This document shows, in pieces, positions 1 to 9,086 of a stretch of 40,689 nt of DNA (positions within the stretch are counted from its first letter, which is position 1; every line of letters starts with the position of its first letter). The stretch comes from a virus. The notes beneath the pieces are model-generated. The model was given only the letters and a program-made list of their open reading frames with translations, had not been told where the DNA came from and ran no database searches. Position numbers and translations under genes: made by a program. Location: IMG/VR virus record IMGVR_UViG_3300047355_000106, positions 1 to 40,689 of that record, one strand, 5' to 3'.

Positions 1-631
1 CAGTGTAATTGAACCCTAGTGGTTGTGTTGGTAGAATACTTGAACCTATGGCGCTGTTGTTTAGTTTACCACTATTCGTTTTGTATATTCTTTCCCACCC
101 AATGTAATCATCTCTAGGTGTTAAGTCAATAAAGTCACCTGTAATACAGATAACACCAAGATACTTCTCGGTCACTTTGTCTCTAACAATGTAATGTAGA
201 TTTCTACCTATGTTTGATGAGTTCTTTTGTGAGTGTGTCATTGTTCTAAGACAATTCCATTTCTCTGTAAGAGTACCAGCAGACTGTCTATCTTTGTTCG
301 AGTCTGTATAAATCAGTTCTGGTTCTAGTTTCTCAAAGTCTTCGTATGAATTAGGAAACCATATGTTGTTCTTAGTCTCATTGATAAGTTTTAAGTGGTC
401 TTCATTAACAAAGTTAGTCTCTTCGCCAAACAATGTAGAAACTGTTTGTGTCGGATACTTCATGTGTATCTCTTGGTACTTCTGATATAAGGTGTATTCT
501 GCTACACCCATTTTAGATACGAATGATAAATCTTTTATCAGTAGTTCTCTGAGTTCTTCTTTTGATACGATGTCTTTCTCGACCCTATTGGCCTGATATT
601 CATCGAATTGTTTTTGTACAAATGGTTCCAT
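1..631 (-). CDS. DUF4338/DruA-like protein, 3' part outside window
   Basis: The frame is open from an ATG at 631 to the window edge, giving about 210 N-terminal residues with no stop. Near the cut edge it reads IGWERIYKT, then SSILPTQPLGFNY. This matches SPTINS and IIPTQPFGFNYLGGKLLA in the larger protein encoded at 9475-10599, so the two are paralogues. The layout (an IGW-type strand, then a conserved ILP-x-N-LA segment) recalls the DUF4338 family that includes DruA of Druantia. That link is distant and inferred by eye. The start lies 2 bp after the gp41 stop, so it is probably co-transcribed with the replication genes. Function is unknown. Confidence 0.75.
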   Translation of the reverse strand, partial: MEPFVQKQFDEYQANRVEKDIVSKEELRELLIKDLSFVSKMGVAEYTLYQKYQEIHMKYPTQTVSTLFGEETNFVNEDHLKLINETKNNIWFPNSYEDFEKLEPELIYTDSNKDRQSAGTLTEKWNCLRTMTHSQKNSSNIGRNLHYIVRDKVTEKYLGVICITGDFIDLTPRDDYIGWERIYKTNSGKLNNSAIGSSILPTQPLGFNYT

Positions 632-633
632 AA

Positions 634-2022
634 TTACATATTAAAATCGTTAAACTTAGTTGAAGGTCTTGCCCTATCAGCGACAGGTATACTATCATCG
701 ATTAACATTTCGCCATCTACTAATTCTTCTTGTGCCTCTTGTTCTACATCATAGAGTTTCATTCTTGCTCTATCGATACCTATTACAAATCTCTTAAAGA
801 TTGTAGGGTCATTGTATCTGTTTTTTAACTGTTTCACTACGAGTTGGTCTAACTCTTCTAGTTCTTCAGATGTAATCAATGCAAACATCAAGTCTGCTGT
901 TGCAGGTAACCCAAATGATTCTGAAGTATCTTCAAGACCAATATCAGTAGAACCAAAACCACTTCTTGTTGTTTGTGTTGCACTCATAATAGGTACATCA
1001 CATTCTACTGCAACACCTCTAAGTTCTTCTGCAATACTCTTAACTAGTGTATAAGAGTTTGCCCCAGCACCTGGTCTAATTCTCTGAGAGGCACATATGT
1101 TTAGATAGTCGATAAAGATGATATCAGGTTTGAAGTCTTTCTTAATCTCTAGTTCTTGTAATAGATGTCTAAAGTGACCTGCATGGGCGGCTGCAGTAGG
1201 ATATTCTTTTACAATAAGTTTACCTTGAGTCTTAGATTTAAGTCTACCAATCTTCTTGCCGTATTCTTTCTTAGACATATCAGGCAAATCTTTCATAGGT
1301 ACATTCATAATGTTTGCATCTATTCTCTCTGCAATTCTTTCTTCTGACATTTCAAGTGTAATATAAAGTACATTCTTGTTCATCATCAATGCACTTGCAG
1401 CCATGTGACACATGAATAAAGATTTACCAACACCAGTACCTGCGAGACAAATGTTTAATGTCTTATTGGGCAAACCACCTTTGGTAATCTTGTTGAAGTA
1501 TTCTAAGTCAAACGGAAGTTTCTCTTCTTCTGTTGTGTAGAACTCATATCGTTCTTCTGCATCTTCTAAGACATCATGACCAATGTGTTGGTCAAATGAT
1601 ACTGACAATGCATCTTTCAATAGTTCTGGTATCTCACCTGTAGACCTTTGCGACTTCTTATCAATGACTTCGATTGAATCCATGACTGCAATATAGATTG
1701 CTCTATCTTTGCACCACTTCTCTGTTTCATCTACTAACCAATCTATTGGTGTCTCTTCTTCTGGCATTGAGCCCAACAACTCTTTACAACCTGTAATGAT
1801 ATTCTCTGAATGAGATGTATCATTGTCTAGGTTTATGAGAAGTGCTTCGAGTGTTGGGCTCTTGGTGTATTTTTCGAAATAAGATTTTATCTCGTTATAC
1901 ACCAACTGCTCAGATGAATCGGCAAAGTACTCAGGTTTAAGAAAAGGAATTACTTTTCGTGTAAACTGTTCACTCTGAATCAGGTTCTTCAGGATTGTCT
2001 GTTCTATTCTCATTGCTTCCAT
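634..2022 (-). CDS. 41: Replicative DNA helicase, T4 gp41 (DnaB family)
   Basis: A 462-residue ring helicase that unwinds DNA at the phage fork and works with the primase. The N-terminal DnaB-like domain covers about residues 1-150. The RecA-like motor has Walker A GTGVGKS at 195-201 and Walker B ending IIFIDYLN with Asp305. Length is close to T4 gp41. It overlaps the 3' end of uvsX by 53 bp, so translation is probably coupled. A second in-frame Met (residue 4) could be the true start. The gene set gp43, UvsX and gp41 reads as one replication/recombination operon. Identity is secure from the motifs and context. Confidence 0.95.
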   Translation of the reverse strand: MEAMRIEQTILKNLIQSEQFTRKVIPFLKPEYFADSSEQLVYNEIKSYFEKYTKSPTLEALLINLDNDTSHSENIITGCKELLGSMPEEETPIDWLVDETEKWCKDRAIYIAVMDSIEVIDKKSQRSTGEIPELLKDALSVSFDQHIGHDVLEDAEERYEFYTTEEEKLPFDLEYFNKITKGGLPNKTLNICLAGTGVGKSLFMCHMAASALMMNKNVLYITLEMSEERIAERIDANIMNVPMKDLPDMSKKEYGKKIGRLKSKTQGKLIVKEYPTAAAHAGHFRHLLQELEIKKDFKPDIIFIDYLNICASQRIRPGAGANSYTLVKSIAEELRGVAVECDVPIMSATQTTRSGFGSTDIGLEDTSESFGLPATADLMFALITSEELEELDQLVVKQLKNRYNDPTIFKRFVIGIDRARMKLYDVEQEAQEELVDGEMLIDDSIPVADRARPSTKFNDFNM

Positions 2023-3025
2023 ACTTAAAATAATTGTTTGCGACTTTTTCTAATCTCTCCATTACATCTGGAGTGAAATACTTTTCGGGATTGTTGTTAA
2101 TTGTTTTACCAAATTCTGTTTTGCCATTTGGTAATAACACCCTTGTACTTGACTTCTGGAATACACCACTTGCAAGTGCCATGTCTAGCAGACCATAGTA
2201 TCTATCTAAGCCTGAGTCATATGTTAATCTTACATCGACCATTCTATTTTCTACAGTCAATCTTGATTTGGCGTTCTTACAGTGTATAATATTTCCAATG
2301 ATTTCTGTACCCTCTTTTTCTTTTCTTTTTGAAAGATAGATGATTGAACTAGCGGCATACTTGAGACCACTACCCCCACCCATTTCTTTCTGAGGAAACA
2401 TAGAACCAATCACATCATATGTATGATTAGTCACAATCATTGGAACACCTGCACGACCTAGTTTTAAAGTTAATACTCTAAATGCACCCTTAGTAATTTG
2501 GGCACGAGTCATGTCTTTGGTTTCTTTTCCGTCAGCAGTATCTTGTATCTCTTTGGTAGTTGATAACATACCAAGTGAGTCTAAACAAAACATCATCGGA
2601 GGTCTTTCATCCTTTGGTGTCTCTAAGTACTTGTCGAGAATATTGATTGCCTGATTTCTGAATTCTTGTACTGTTACCACAGGCACGATAACAATTCTAT
2701 CTGAGTCTATACCCCTTTCTTCAATCATTGCTTTACTGATTGCGGACTCTGACTCAAAGTAGATAACAGCAGATTCAGGATTATCTGCAAGGAATTGTTT
2801 TACCATTCCCAATGCAAAGAAAGTTTTACCTGTTGCTGATTCACCAGCGATTGCGGTGATTTTGTTTTTGGGTAGACCACCATATAGTGACCCACTCAGC
2901 AAAGCATTAAATATGTACGACCCACTATCTACGAATGAATCTACATCACCAGCATTGACGCCATCGGAAACTACTCCTGCGTATTCATTGCCTGATGCTT
3001 TGACTAAATCTTTTATAAATGACAT
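1970..3025 (-). CDS. uvsX: UvsX, RecA-like recombinase
   Basis: A strand-exchange ATPase of 351 residues, acting in recombination-dependent replication with UvsY (present at 38475). Walker A is GESATGKT at 61-68, and the Walker B strand MMFCLDS is at 144-150. The catalytic-Glu region YFESESA follows the T4-like pattern. A Shine-Dalgarno-like GGAGAAG precedes the ATG. A sigma70-type promoter (TAGACA, 17 bp, TATACT) ends about 34 bp upstream and overlaps the end of the previous small gene, so uvsX-gp41 can be transcribed on its own. Confidence 0.96.
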   Translation of the reverse strand: MSFIKDLVKASGNEYAGVVSDGVNAGDVDSFVDSGSYIFNALLSGSLYGGLPKNKITAIAGESATGKTFFALGMVKQFLADNPESAVIYFESESAISKAMIEERGIDSDRIVIVPVVTVQEFRNQAINILDKYLETPKDERPPMMFCLDSLGMLSTTKEIQDTADGKETKDMTRAQITKGAFRVLTLKLGRAGVPMIVTNHTYDVIGSMFPQKEMGGGSGLKYAASSIIYLSKRKEKEGTEIIGNIIHCKNAKSRLTVENRMVDVRLTYDSGLDRYYGLLDMALASGVFQKSSTRVLLPNGKTEFGKTINNNPEKYFTPDVMERLEKVANNYFKYGSNENRTDNPEEPDSE

Positions 3026-3058
3026 TTCACTTCTCCATAATATGTAATATACTAATCT

Positions 3059-3087
3059 AGTATACTAGAAGATGTGTTATTTGTCTA
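3059..3087 (-). promoter_or_regulatory. sigma70-like promoter before uvsX
   Basis: Minus strand: -35 TAGACA (3082-3087), 17-bp spacer, -10 TATACT (3059-3064), with the extended TAG before the -10. The -35 lies in the last codons of the upstream small membrane protein gene. The same TAGACA/17/TATAMT architecture recurs at 10618-10646 and 22417-22445. Confidence 0.7.
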
Positions 3088-3238
3088 GTAGGTTTTCTTC
3101 TAATTCTGGAAAGTCTTCACGACAACTTTTGTATTTAGATTGTTGTTCTAAAATTTCTAGTATCATTTTACATTGAGTTTCTAAATGAATTATAAAACCA
3201 AATATGATTGCAATCATAATCATGTAAAATATATCCAT
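3077..3238 (-). CDS. Small single-span membrane protein (53 aa)
   Basis: The ORF starts at an ATG 11 nt after the nuclease stop and ends in the uvsX promoter. Residues 3-19 are a hydrophobic helix (IFYMIMIAIIFGFIIHL). The rest is a charged tail with Cys23 and Cys39. No strong ribosome binding site is visible, so coupling to the upstream gene is likely. The family is not recognised. It is one of about a dozen tiny membrane proteins in the window. Confidence 0.6.
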   Translation of the reverse strand: MDIFYMIMIAIIFGFIIHLETQCKMILEILEQQSKYKSCREDFPELEENLLDK

Positions 3239-3249
3239 TATATGGATTG

Positions 3250-3690
3250 TCATAGTTCTAACTCTGATTGTGTCTCTAAAACTACAACACCTTGTTCTAG
3301 TAATACTTCTCTGTTTGCCATGTGGGCAGCTTCAGTTTCTTCTTTATTACCACCTGTATATGCGACTGCATGGTGGTCAAGAATCATCTGTTGATTTACA
3401 GATGTTTCATTTGAACCAATGAACAAATCTCCTAAGATTCTTCCAAACTTTCCTTTATCGTGTGATACTAGTTCGATTGATTCTGCTTCTTCTAAAATTG
3501 TTTTAAGATGTTTTTTAGATGCTTTACCAAATTTCTTTTCTACTAAATCTCTTGTTCGGCTTTCAGGAGTATCGATGCCTAACATTCTTACTCTCTGTTT
3601 TTTATACACCATACCGAACCCTAAATCAATATCTACATCTACTGTATCACCATCGACTACCTTCACTATGTTTACTTTATATCTATACAT
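3250..3690 (-). CDS. Thermonuclease (staphylococcal nuclease-like)
   Basis: A 146-residue SNase-fold, calcium-dependent phosphodiesterase. The catalytic set is conserved: DGDT at 13-16, Arg35, Asp40, Thr41 and Glu43 in RVRMLGIDTPE, and the second Arg in KFGRILGDL (Arg84). There is no signal peptide, so it acts in the cytoplasm, for example in host DNA breakdown or DNA processing. It sits 3 bp after iscU and ahead of uvsX, within the replication block. Confidence 0.9.
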   Translation of the reverse strand: MYRYKVNIVKVVDGDTVDVDIDLGFGMVYKKQRVRMLGIDTPESRTRDLVEKKFGKASKKHLKTILEEAESIELVSHDKGKFGRILGDLFIGSNETSVNQQMILDHHAVAYTGGNKEETEAAHMANREVLLEQGVVVLETQSELEL

Positions 3691-3693
3691 TTT

Positions 3694-4116
3694 TTATACC
3701 TGATTATGTTTTCTATGTGCAGTTTTTTCTGCCCAATCTTTCAATGCCTTTCTTATAGAATCTTCTGCAAGAACAGAACAATGCAATTTGATTGGCGGTA
3801 GTTCTAATGCATCTGCAATTTCTTTATCTTTAATCAGTTGTGCCTCAGTCATGGTTTTACCCATTAAGAGTTCTACGAATAAAGATGAACTTGCAATAGC
3901 AGAACCACACCCATAAGTTTTAAATTTGACATCTTCAATAACTTCAGTATCAGGATTTACTTTTAAATCTAATTTCATTACATCACCACATGCAGGTGCA
4001 CCAGCTAAACCGGTCACTACATTTGGGTCATTTGGGTCGAATCTTCCGACTCCATGTTTTGATGGATTGTTCAAGACTTCTTCGAATCTATCGACTACTT
4101 TTTTTGAGTATGCCAT
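3694..4116 (-). CDS. iscU: IscU-type iron-sulfur cluster scaffold
   Basis: At 140 residues it is strikingly close to bacterial IscU. It keeps the three cluster ligands in GAPACGDVM (Cys43, with Asp45), KTYGCGSAIASSS (Cys70) and KLHCSVLAED (Cys113). It also keeps the HscA-recognition motif as LPPIK (106-110). A 10-residue insertion (about 13-22) distinguishes the N-terminus. No cysteine desulfurase or chaperone gene is in the window, so it presumably works with host IscS/HscA. The start is preceded by ATAAATA exactly 5 nt upstream, which overlaps the polymerase stop codon, so it may have its own late, nearly leaderless transcript. Confidence 0.95.
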   Translation of the reverse strand: MAYSKKVVDRFEEVLNNPSKHGVGRFDPNDPNVVTGLAGAPACGDVMKLDLKVNPDTEVIEDVKFKTYGCGSAIASSSLFVELLMGKTMTEAQLIKDKEIADALELPPIKLHCSVLAEDSIRKALKDWAEKTAHRKHNQV

Positions 4117-4124
4117 AGAGTTAT

Positions 4125-6632
4125 TTATCCAAAAAAGGAATCTAAACTCGCAACTGGTTCTACATTCCAGTTAATATGTCCTATGATGTTTCGTAATGGT
4201 TCGATAAATGATTTATCAAACTGCAAATCATAATCTACAAATCTATGTAAATCAAATTCTTTTGGTAATGAGTTAGTGAATGATATCACATTCTCATTGA
4301 TAGGGTTTGGCATAGTAAGATATGTAAAGTGAATCTTCTCACCGTTTTGAATAGGTTCATATCTCTTCAGTAGATTCATTTCTTTAAGTCTATGATTGAA
4401 TAGTAATGAACCTCTGACATGAATTGGTGTACCCTTGCCATAGATGTGAGTTGGGTCTGCATACTGAATGAGACCTTTACACCCTCTAGGGAATGCAACA
4501 TCTTCTGGCGGAAGTTCTCTGAATTCTTTTCTTGCAGTTTCTACAAAGTCCCATAACTGCTGTTCATCACCACGCATGACAATCTTAATTGCATCTTCTA
4601 GTCTTCGTCTCACCCACAAAGGAGTTGATGACTTTGCAGTCTCAATGCCCATAAGTTTGAGTTTAGGTGTCTCTAGTCTAACACCCTCATTATCAAATAC
4701 ATTTAGAATATATCTTTTCTTTGCAGTCCATATACCTTTGTCTGCAATTACTTCACGACCCATTTCCATTTTCTGTTGATATGCATTGGTATAATCTGCA
4801 AGGTCTTCGAAACCTGCATCAAGTACATCTTCTATCTTAGACTCTGCCTTAGATAAGAAATCACATATCTTGTCTTTGTCTGTTTCGCCAGGCATAACTG
4901 TTTCTACGAATTTATCCATTGTGAGATAAATTGAATCAGTATCCATTGCAATGACATAATCTTCATTGTCTGTTTTAAGTATCTTGTTTAGATATTCGTT
5001 GACTATCTTCTCTGACCATTTGATAACTAACTGACCAGAATAAGTAATTGCCTCTGCAAGATTTGGGTCAAAGAAAGCAAACCACTGATTCGCCATAGAA
5101 CCATATGCTGAGTTAAGTGCAATCTTTCTTACTTGTTGATTGTTGTATGCCCTCTTAATAAGAGTATCTAGTTTCTTAATCTCTTTAGGGTCAGAAGTCT
5201 TCTCTTTGACTTTCTGATACTCAATCATCTTTTTCTTCCATGCCTTACGCTCATCGTACATGACTTCCATAATCTCAGGAAAGAAACCTTGTTTATCTCG
5301 TGTGAACATTACACCATTGGGTGCGACTGTAGCGTTCATCTTCTTAGCAATAGATAAGTCCACTTTCTTGTGCAACATCAATTCTACATTCGTATCTTGT
5401 CTATGACCCTTAATCATTTTCTCTGGTGAAATATTCCACTGCATAATCAAATGAGGATATAGAGAGTTCAAGTCAAATGACATAACCCAATTATGACCAC
5501 CAGTGATTGGTTCTTTAACATAGGCACCTGCAATCTGATTCGTCTTGTTCTCGTTTCGTTTTTGAGGTGGTGTTTGAACTCCTTGTTCTTTTAAGAAGTT
5601 GTAGATGATTGTTTCCCAATACTTAACCATACCGAATGTGTCGATGTAATTACACTTGGCATCATACGCCATTGCCTGAGTCAAGTCTAAGAAACCTAGT
5701 TTGTCTTCTAGTTCTTCTACGAGAACAACATCTTTAACATTATACTCTAAGTACTTTGCGTAATTGTTTTTGTATAAGGTATGCAATGAACCATACTCTG
5801 AATAATCTAGTTTCTTCTTACCTAATTCAAAGTGAGCGATGTAATCTAGTTTGTATGACTCTTGGTTATGAAAAGTAGACCTACGATATAGTTCTAAGTA
5901 GTCTACGATGTTGACACCATACAAGTCAAATATCTGAGTCTTCTGATAACCATTCTGTAAAAACTCTCTACTAGAAGACATATTCCATGGCGATAACTTT
6001 TTGTGTGCATCTTCACCGAATAGTCTATCGATTCTATTACAAAGATAAGTCATATCAAATGCATCTACATTCCAACCAGTAATGATATCGAACCATTCTT
6101 GTCGCCAGTATTTAATAAACTCTGTTAGTAGATGTGCCTCATTTTTACAGTTGATATAGATTACATCTGATTCTGTTTCCCATTCACCTAGACCAAATAC
6201 AACACAAGACTTACCGAATGGTTTGATTGAGATTGCGTTGACCTTTTCTATTGCTTCGCCTGGTTCTGGAAAACCATTTTCTGATTCACACTCAATATCA
6301 AGTGTGGCAATTTTGATTGCATTTGCATCAAAGTCTATCTTGCCAGGAAACTTATCTGATATGTAAGTATACACATACCTATCGTAACCATGAACTTCAA
6401 AACCGTCTATGCCTTGATACTTTTCTTTGAACTTTCTTGCACCACCCATTGAGTCTAAGTTGACTACATCTAGTGGTCTGCCGTCAAGTGCCTTGTAAGG
6501 CGTAGCGCTTTTCTTTGAGGGAATGAAATGATTTGGACGATAAGATACGGAAAGTTTTTGTTTCTTTCCGTTCTGATAACCAATCGCTAATATTTTGTCA
6601 CGAGTGCGACATACATTTGTGTAAAAATCCAT
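4125..6632 (-). CDS. 43: Family B DNA polymerase, T4 gp43
   Basis: The replicative polymerase with 3'-5' proofreading, 835 residues (T4 has about 900). Exo I is LDIECE (Asp112, Glu114); Exo II is TGWNVDAFD near 186-193; Exo III is YLEYNVKDV (294-302). Polymerase motif A is DLNSLYP (387-393), motif B is the KIALNSAYG region (503-511), and motif C is MDTDSIYL (563-570). The C-terminus SLDSFFG resembles a sliding-clamp-binding peptide for gp45. A TTGACA/17/TATACT promoter ends 6 nt before the ATG, so the message may be leaderless. The start is supported by the family-typical opening MDFYTNV. Confidence 0.97.
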   Translation of the reverse strand: MDFYTNVCRTRDKILAIGYQNGKKQKLSVSYRPNHFIPSKKSATPYKALDGRPLDVVNLDSMGGARKFKEKYQGIDGFEVHGYDRYVYTYISDKFPGKIDFDANAIKIATLDIECESENGFPEPGEAIEKVNAISIKPFGKSCVVFGLGEWETESDVIYINCKNEAHLLTEFIKYWRQEWFDIITGWNVDAFDMTYLCNRIDRLFGEDAHKKLSPWNMSSSREFLQNGYQKTQIFDLYGVNIVDYLELYRRSTFHNQESYKLDYIAHFELGKKKLDYSEYGSLHTLYKNNYAKYLEYNVKDVVLVEELEDKLGFLDLTQAMAYDAKCNYIDTFGMVKYWETIIYNFLKEQGVQTPPQKRNENKTNQIAGAYVKEPITGGHNWVMSFDLNSLYPHLIMQWNISPEKMIKGHRQDTNVELMLHKKVDLSIAKKMNATVAPNGVMFTRDKQGFFPEIMEVMYDERKAWKKKMIEYQKVKEKTSDPKEIKKLDTLIKRAYNNQQVRKIALNSAYGSMANQWFAFFDPNLAEAITYSGQLVIKWSEKIVNEYLNKILKTDNEDYVIAMDTDSIYLTMDKFVETVMPGETDKDKICDFLSKAESKIEDVLDAGFEDLADYTNAYQQKMEMGREVIADKGIWTAKKRYILNVFDNEGVRLETPKLKLMGIETAKSSTPLWVRRRLEDAIKIVMRGDEQQLWDFVETARKEFRELPPEDVAFPRGCKGLIQYADPTHIYGKGTPIHVRGSLLFNHRLKEMNLLKRYEPIQNGEKIHFTYLTMPNPINENVISFTNSLPKEFDLHRFVDYDLQFDKSFIEPLRNIIGHINWNVEPVASLDSFFG

Positions 6633-6638
6633 ACTGTA

Positions 6639-6667
6639 AGTATACTACAGTAGGTCTATTCTGTCAA
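6639..6667 (-). promoter_or_regulatory. sigma70-like promoter before the DNA polymerase gene
   Basis: Minus strand: consensus -35 TTGACA (6662-6667), 17-bp spacer, -10 TATACT (6639-6644). The expected transcription start falls at or next to the A of the gp43 ATG (6632). It overlaps the last codons of the upstream gene. Confidence 0.75.
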
Positions 6668-6892
6668 TGTTCTTTTAGATTCGAAGTCGAAATTATTAAC
6701 AACTGCTGACTTAATATCTGTCCAGTATGAAATCTTTTCTAGTTCTTTCTCTACTGTTTCCATTGTGTCAGGATGTTCTGCGACACCAACTGCGTTCTTT
6801 GTTAATACTTCAATATTTATTTTGTGTTTCTCAATCTGAGCATCGGCCTGTTTGACCTGTGCAACGAGAACTCTATTCATAAAGTCTACCAT
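6656..6892 (-). CDS. Small helical protein upstream of DNA polymerase (78 aa)
   Basis: Not recognised. Residues 1-55 form a predicted amphipathic, coiled-coil-like helix rich in Lys, Glu and Val. There are no membrane segments and no cysteines. It starts 2 bp after the preceding gene stop, and its 3' end carries the polymerase promoter. Confidence 0.7.
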   Translation of the reverse strand: MVDFMNRVLVAQVKQADAQIEKHKINIEVLTKNAVGVAEHPDTMETVEKELEKISYWTDIKSAVVNNFDFESKRTLTE

Positions 6893-6894
6893 AA

Positions 6895-7185
6895 TTATTT
6901 TCTTACTTTGCCTCTTTGGAGGTTGTTGCCTGTCGCAACTTTAAAATTAGTTTCGAGTTGGGGCTTTGCTTCAAACACCGTCTGTATGAGGCCTGAATTG
7001 ATTGTGAAGGTGTAATCTTTGGCAAAGGGAATCCACGGCGCCAAATTGACTTCCATAGTTCCATCTTTTACCTCCATTACACATACTTGAGCTTCTGAGA
7101 TTATATAATCTCCATTCCACTTCTTCTCTACAAATCCAATCAGAACTTCACCTGTATCTAATCTGATACATTTGACACTATTCAC
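6895..7185 (-). CDS. Conserved phage protein, small beta-barrel-like (96 aa)
   Basis: The N-terminus CIRLDTGEVLIGFVEK, followed by short beta strands and an APWIPFAKD turn, looks like a small Sm-like beta barrel seen in many T4-like marine phages (from memory). The gene at 35911 has the same opening (VIRLKDSTELVGMTKD) and a similar proline turn, so the two may be paralogues. Function is unknown. It overlaps the endolysin 3' end by 8 bp. Confidence 0.75.
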   Translation of the reverse strand: MNSVKCIRLDTGEVLIGFVEKKWNGDYIISEAQVCVMEVKDGTMEVNLAPWIPFAKDYTFTINSGLIQTVFEAKPQLETNFKVATGNNLQRGKVRK

Positions 7186-7636
7186 AATTTCGAACCATGT
7201 CTTGTAGTTCTACTGACCTTCTTCCAACTTGACCGAACCATTTTGAGTCTTCCATTTCGACTGCCATTTTTTCCCAATCGCATGAAACAACTCCTTTCCA
7301 CATGTTATTAAATTTACCAAAACGACTTCCACCTAAGTTGAATGTCATGTTGACTAGTACATGTTGAATGTCTTCTGGAAGACTATAGAAGTCTTCACCA
7401 CCCTTAGATTCGAATAGGTGTATAGTTTCATCAACATGTTTGTCAAAGTCTGCCTCATAGTATCTATCGACAGTTTCTTGACTGACTGGAGTACCTGCTG
7501 GTTCTCCAAATTCTGCATCATCTTCTCTAATAAGATGACCAACCCCTAAGGTTAAGTACCCTAGAGAATCTTCATAGACTTCAAGGACTTCGCCTTCATG
7601 TCTCTTAATTTGTTCTTTTAAAACATCTTTATTCAT
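7178..7636 (-). CDS. e: T4-type lysozyme (endolysin, GH24)
   Basis: A 152-residue muramidase that cleaves peptidoglycan at lysis. The catalytic triad of T4 lysozyme is present: Glu14 (in RHEG), Asp23 (YEDSLGY) and Thr29 (LTLGVGH). The C-terminal helical lobe has the usual NMTFNLGGSRFGKF block. There is no signal peptide, so release needs a holin; candidates are the small membrane proteins at 22465 and 21417-21970. It is followed by the polymerase block and preceded by small unknown genes. Confidence 0.93.
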   Translation of the reverse strand: MNKDVLKEQIKRHEGEVLEVYEDSLGYLTLGVGHLIREDDAEFGEPAGTPVSQETVDRYYEADFDKHVDETIHLFESKGGEDFYSLPEDIQHVLVNMTFNLGGSRFGKFNNMWKGVVSCDWEKMAVEMEDSKWFGQVGRRSVELQDMVRNCE

Positions 7637-7653
7637 TATTAATTCCTAATTAA

Positions 7654-7815
7654 TTACTCTGAAATTGGTTCTGGAGTTTTATTCGAATCGAATGTATAAC
7701 CCTCTGATTCTTTATCAGCTTTGAAAGTTTCATAGTCACTTTCTTCACAATTAAAATAGTATCCAACGGTTACGCCGTCTTCTACTTTTGTAAATTTGAG
7801 ATTACTTCTTGCCAT
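7654..7815 (-). CDS. Small acidic unknown protein (53 aa)
   Basis: The ORF runs from MARSNLKFTK to PEPISE and overlaps the preceding gene by 14 bp. Strand-like aromatic segments (VTVGYYFNC) alternate with acidic ones. It has no membrane segment and no recognised family. Its position between two tightly packed genes and its codon-level fit support it as real. Confidence 0.65.
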   Translation of the reverse strand: MARSNLKFTKVEDGVTVGYYFNCEESDYETFKADKESEGYTFDSNKTPEPISE

Positions 7816-8110
7816 TTTTTGATTCCTCTTCTCTTTTGATTTGCTCTTGAATTAATTCAACTAGAATATCACCCATGAGATTGTTTAATTCACTATTATT
7901 TAGTAATTCTTGAATTGCCTCCTCTGTGCCTTCGACACCTTCTGGCATCCTTCTTATGTTTCTTTTGAAGTTCATTTGAGGTTCGCCATTGACAAACTGT
8001 ACATCACCATATTGATATACTAAACCTTTCCACTCACCACTTACAAGTTCAATGCCTGCATCTTTTTCAAGTGGACTTTCTACAACTTGATATACTTCTT
8101 TAAAAAGCAT
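7802..8110 (-). CDS. Conserved phage hypothetical (102 aa)
   Basis: The N-terminal half is beta-rich (WKGLVYQYGDVQFVNGEPQMNFKRNIRR). The C-terminal half is acidic and helical, ending in a Lys/Glu tail. No catalytic motif is visible. It overlaps the glycosyltransferase gene by 11 bp and the following small gene by 14 bp, so it is part of a coupled run. Confidence 0.75.
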   Translation of the reverse strand: MLFKEVYQVVESPLEKDAGIELVSGEWKGLVYQYGDVQFVNGEPQMNFKRNIRRMPEGVEGTEEAIQELLNNSELNNLMGDILVELIQEQIKREEESKNGKK

Positions 8111-9086
8111 CGTTCATTCTCCTCGCAAACTCTTCATAGTATTCCTCTTCTGATAGATGAACTTCTGAATAGTTTTGTCTTGCCAGTTCTAGTTTTTCTT
8201 CTCTAAAGGTATCATCTCTCAACTCTAATGATTTTTCTAGGAACTCTTCAAATGTGTAAACTCTCTGCCACTTATCAATTCTATATGTATTGTTGCAATC
8301 ATAGTTTCTCCATACAAAGGGTACAATACCTATTGCAAGTGCCTCAACATATCTAGAGGTGGTTGCAGTTTCATCTAACCAATTGAAACACAATGTTTCT
8401 CTACAACCCTCTAACAAAGGATAGAGTTTCTTCCAGTCTTTTATCCATTTAGACTTTCTCTCTACACCAGATGGCATACCACCAATAAGTTGGCATGAAA
8501 GGTCACTACGATAAATTTGGCGAATGGTCTTCTCTCTATCGTGGCCGTGTTTCATACGACCCCAATATCCAAAGTCGTGAGTCTTAGATGACCCAACCAT
8601 TTCGGCCAATGGGTTTTTTAAAGTATTTATAAAGTGATACTTCATGCCGTGAATGTTTCCACTGAAATCTATCTCATCGATTTTAGTGAATGATTTTAAA
8701 TTGATACCTTTGAATACTTCATTGATATATAACTCTTCTGTATCTGCCCTATCACTACAGAACATGATAACATGTTTACCCTCAAAGAAAGGTCTAATTG
8801 CATCCATATGTTCATTTGACTTTGCAAGGTCTTTAGGGTTCATCTGCAACTCACCATGATATCTGAATTCTGAATCACTTGGTATTACAATACAGTCTGC
8901 CCATTCTATAGTCTCAGGCGTTCTTTTAGGTCTGACATTATCGAATGATACATTGTAAGTATCGTAATTATGTTGTGGATTTGCTTTCATCCACTTCACA
9001 TAGTTTTCAAAGAAACTATCTAATACTGTTTCTAAAGGTCCATTGTATTTTACAAATGAACGAAGTCTTGCTATTGTTATATTCAT
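8100..9086 (-). CDS. Probable GT-B glycosyltransferase
   Basis: A 328-residue soluble protein. The C-terminal stretch ETATTSRYVEALAIGIVPFVWRNYDCNN is the pattern of the nucleotide-sugar site in GT-B transferases: a Glu before a stretch where the chain is moved or revealed, followed by a buried IVPFVW strand. The N-terminal half has Rossmann-like strands (ADCIVIPSDSEF, KHVIMFCSDRAD). It overlaps the cytidylyltransferase gene by 4 bp, suggesting the two act together on a CDP-activated or other sugar. The acceptor could be phage DNA or host envelope; neither can be told from sequence. Confidence 0.75.
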   Translation of the reverse strand: MNITIARLRSFVKYNGPLETVLDSFFENYVKWMKANPQHNYDTYNVSFDNVRPKRTPETIEWADCIVIPSDSEFRYHGELQMNPKDLAKSNEHMDAIRPFFEGKHVIMFCSDRADTEELYINEVFKGINLKSFTKIDEIDFSGNIHGMKYHFINTLKNPLAEMVGSSKTHDFGYWGRMKHGHDREKTIRQIYRSDLSCQLIGGMPSGVERKSKWIKDWKKLYPLLEGCRETLCFNWLDETATTSRYVEALAIGIVPFVWRNYDCNNTYRIDKWQRVYTFEEFLEKSLELRDDTFREEKLELARQNYSEVHLSEEEYYEEFARRMNDAF

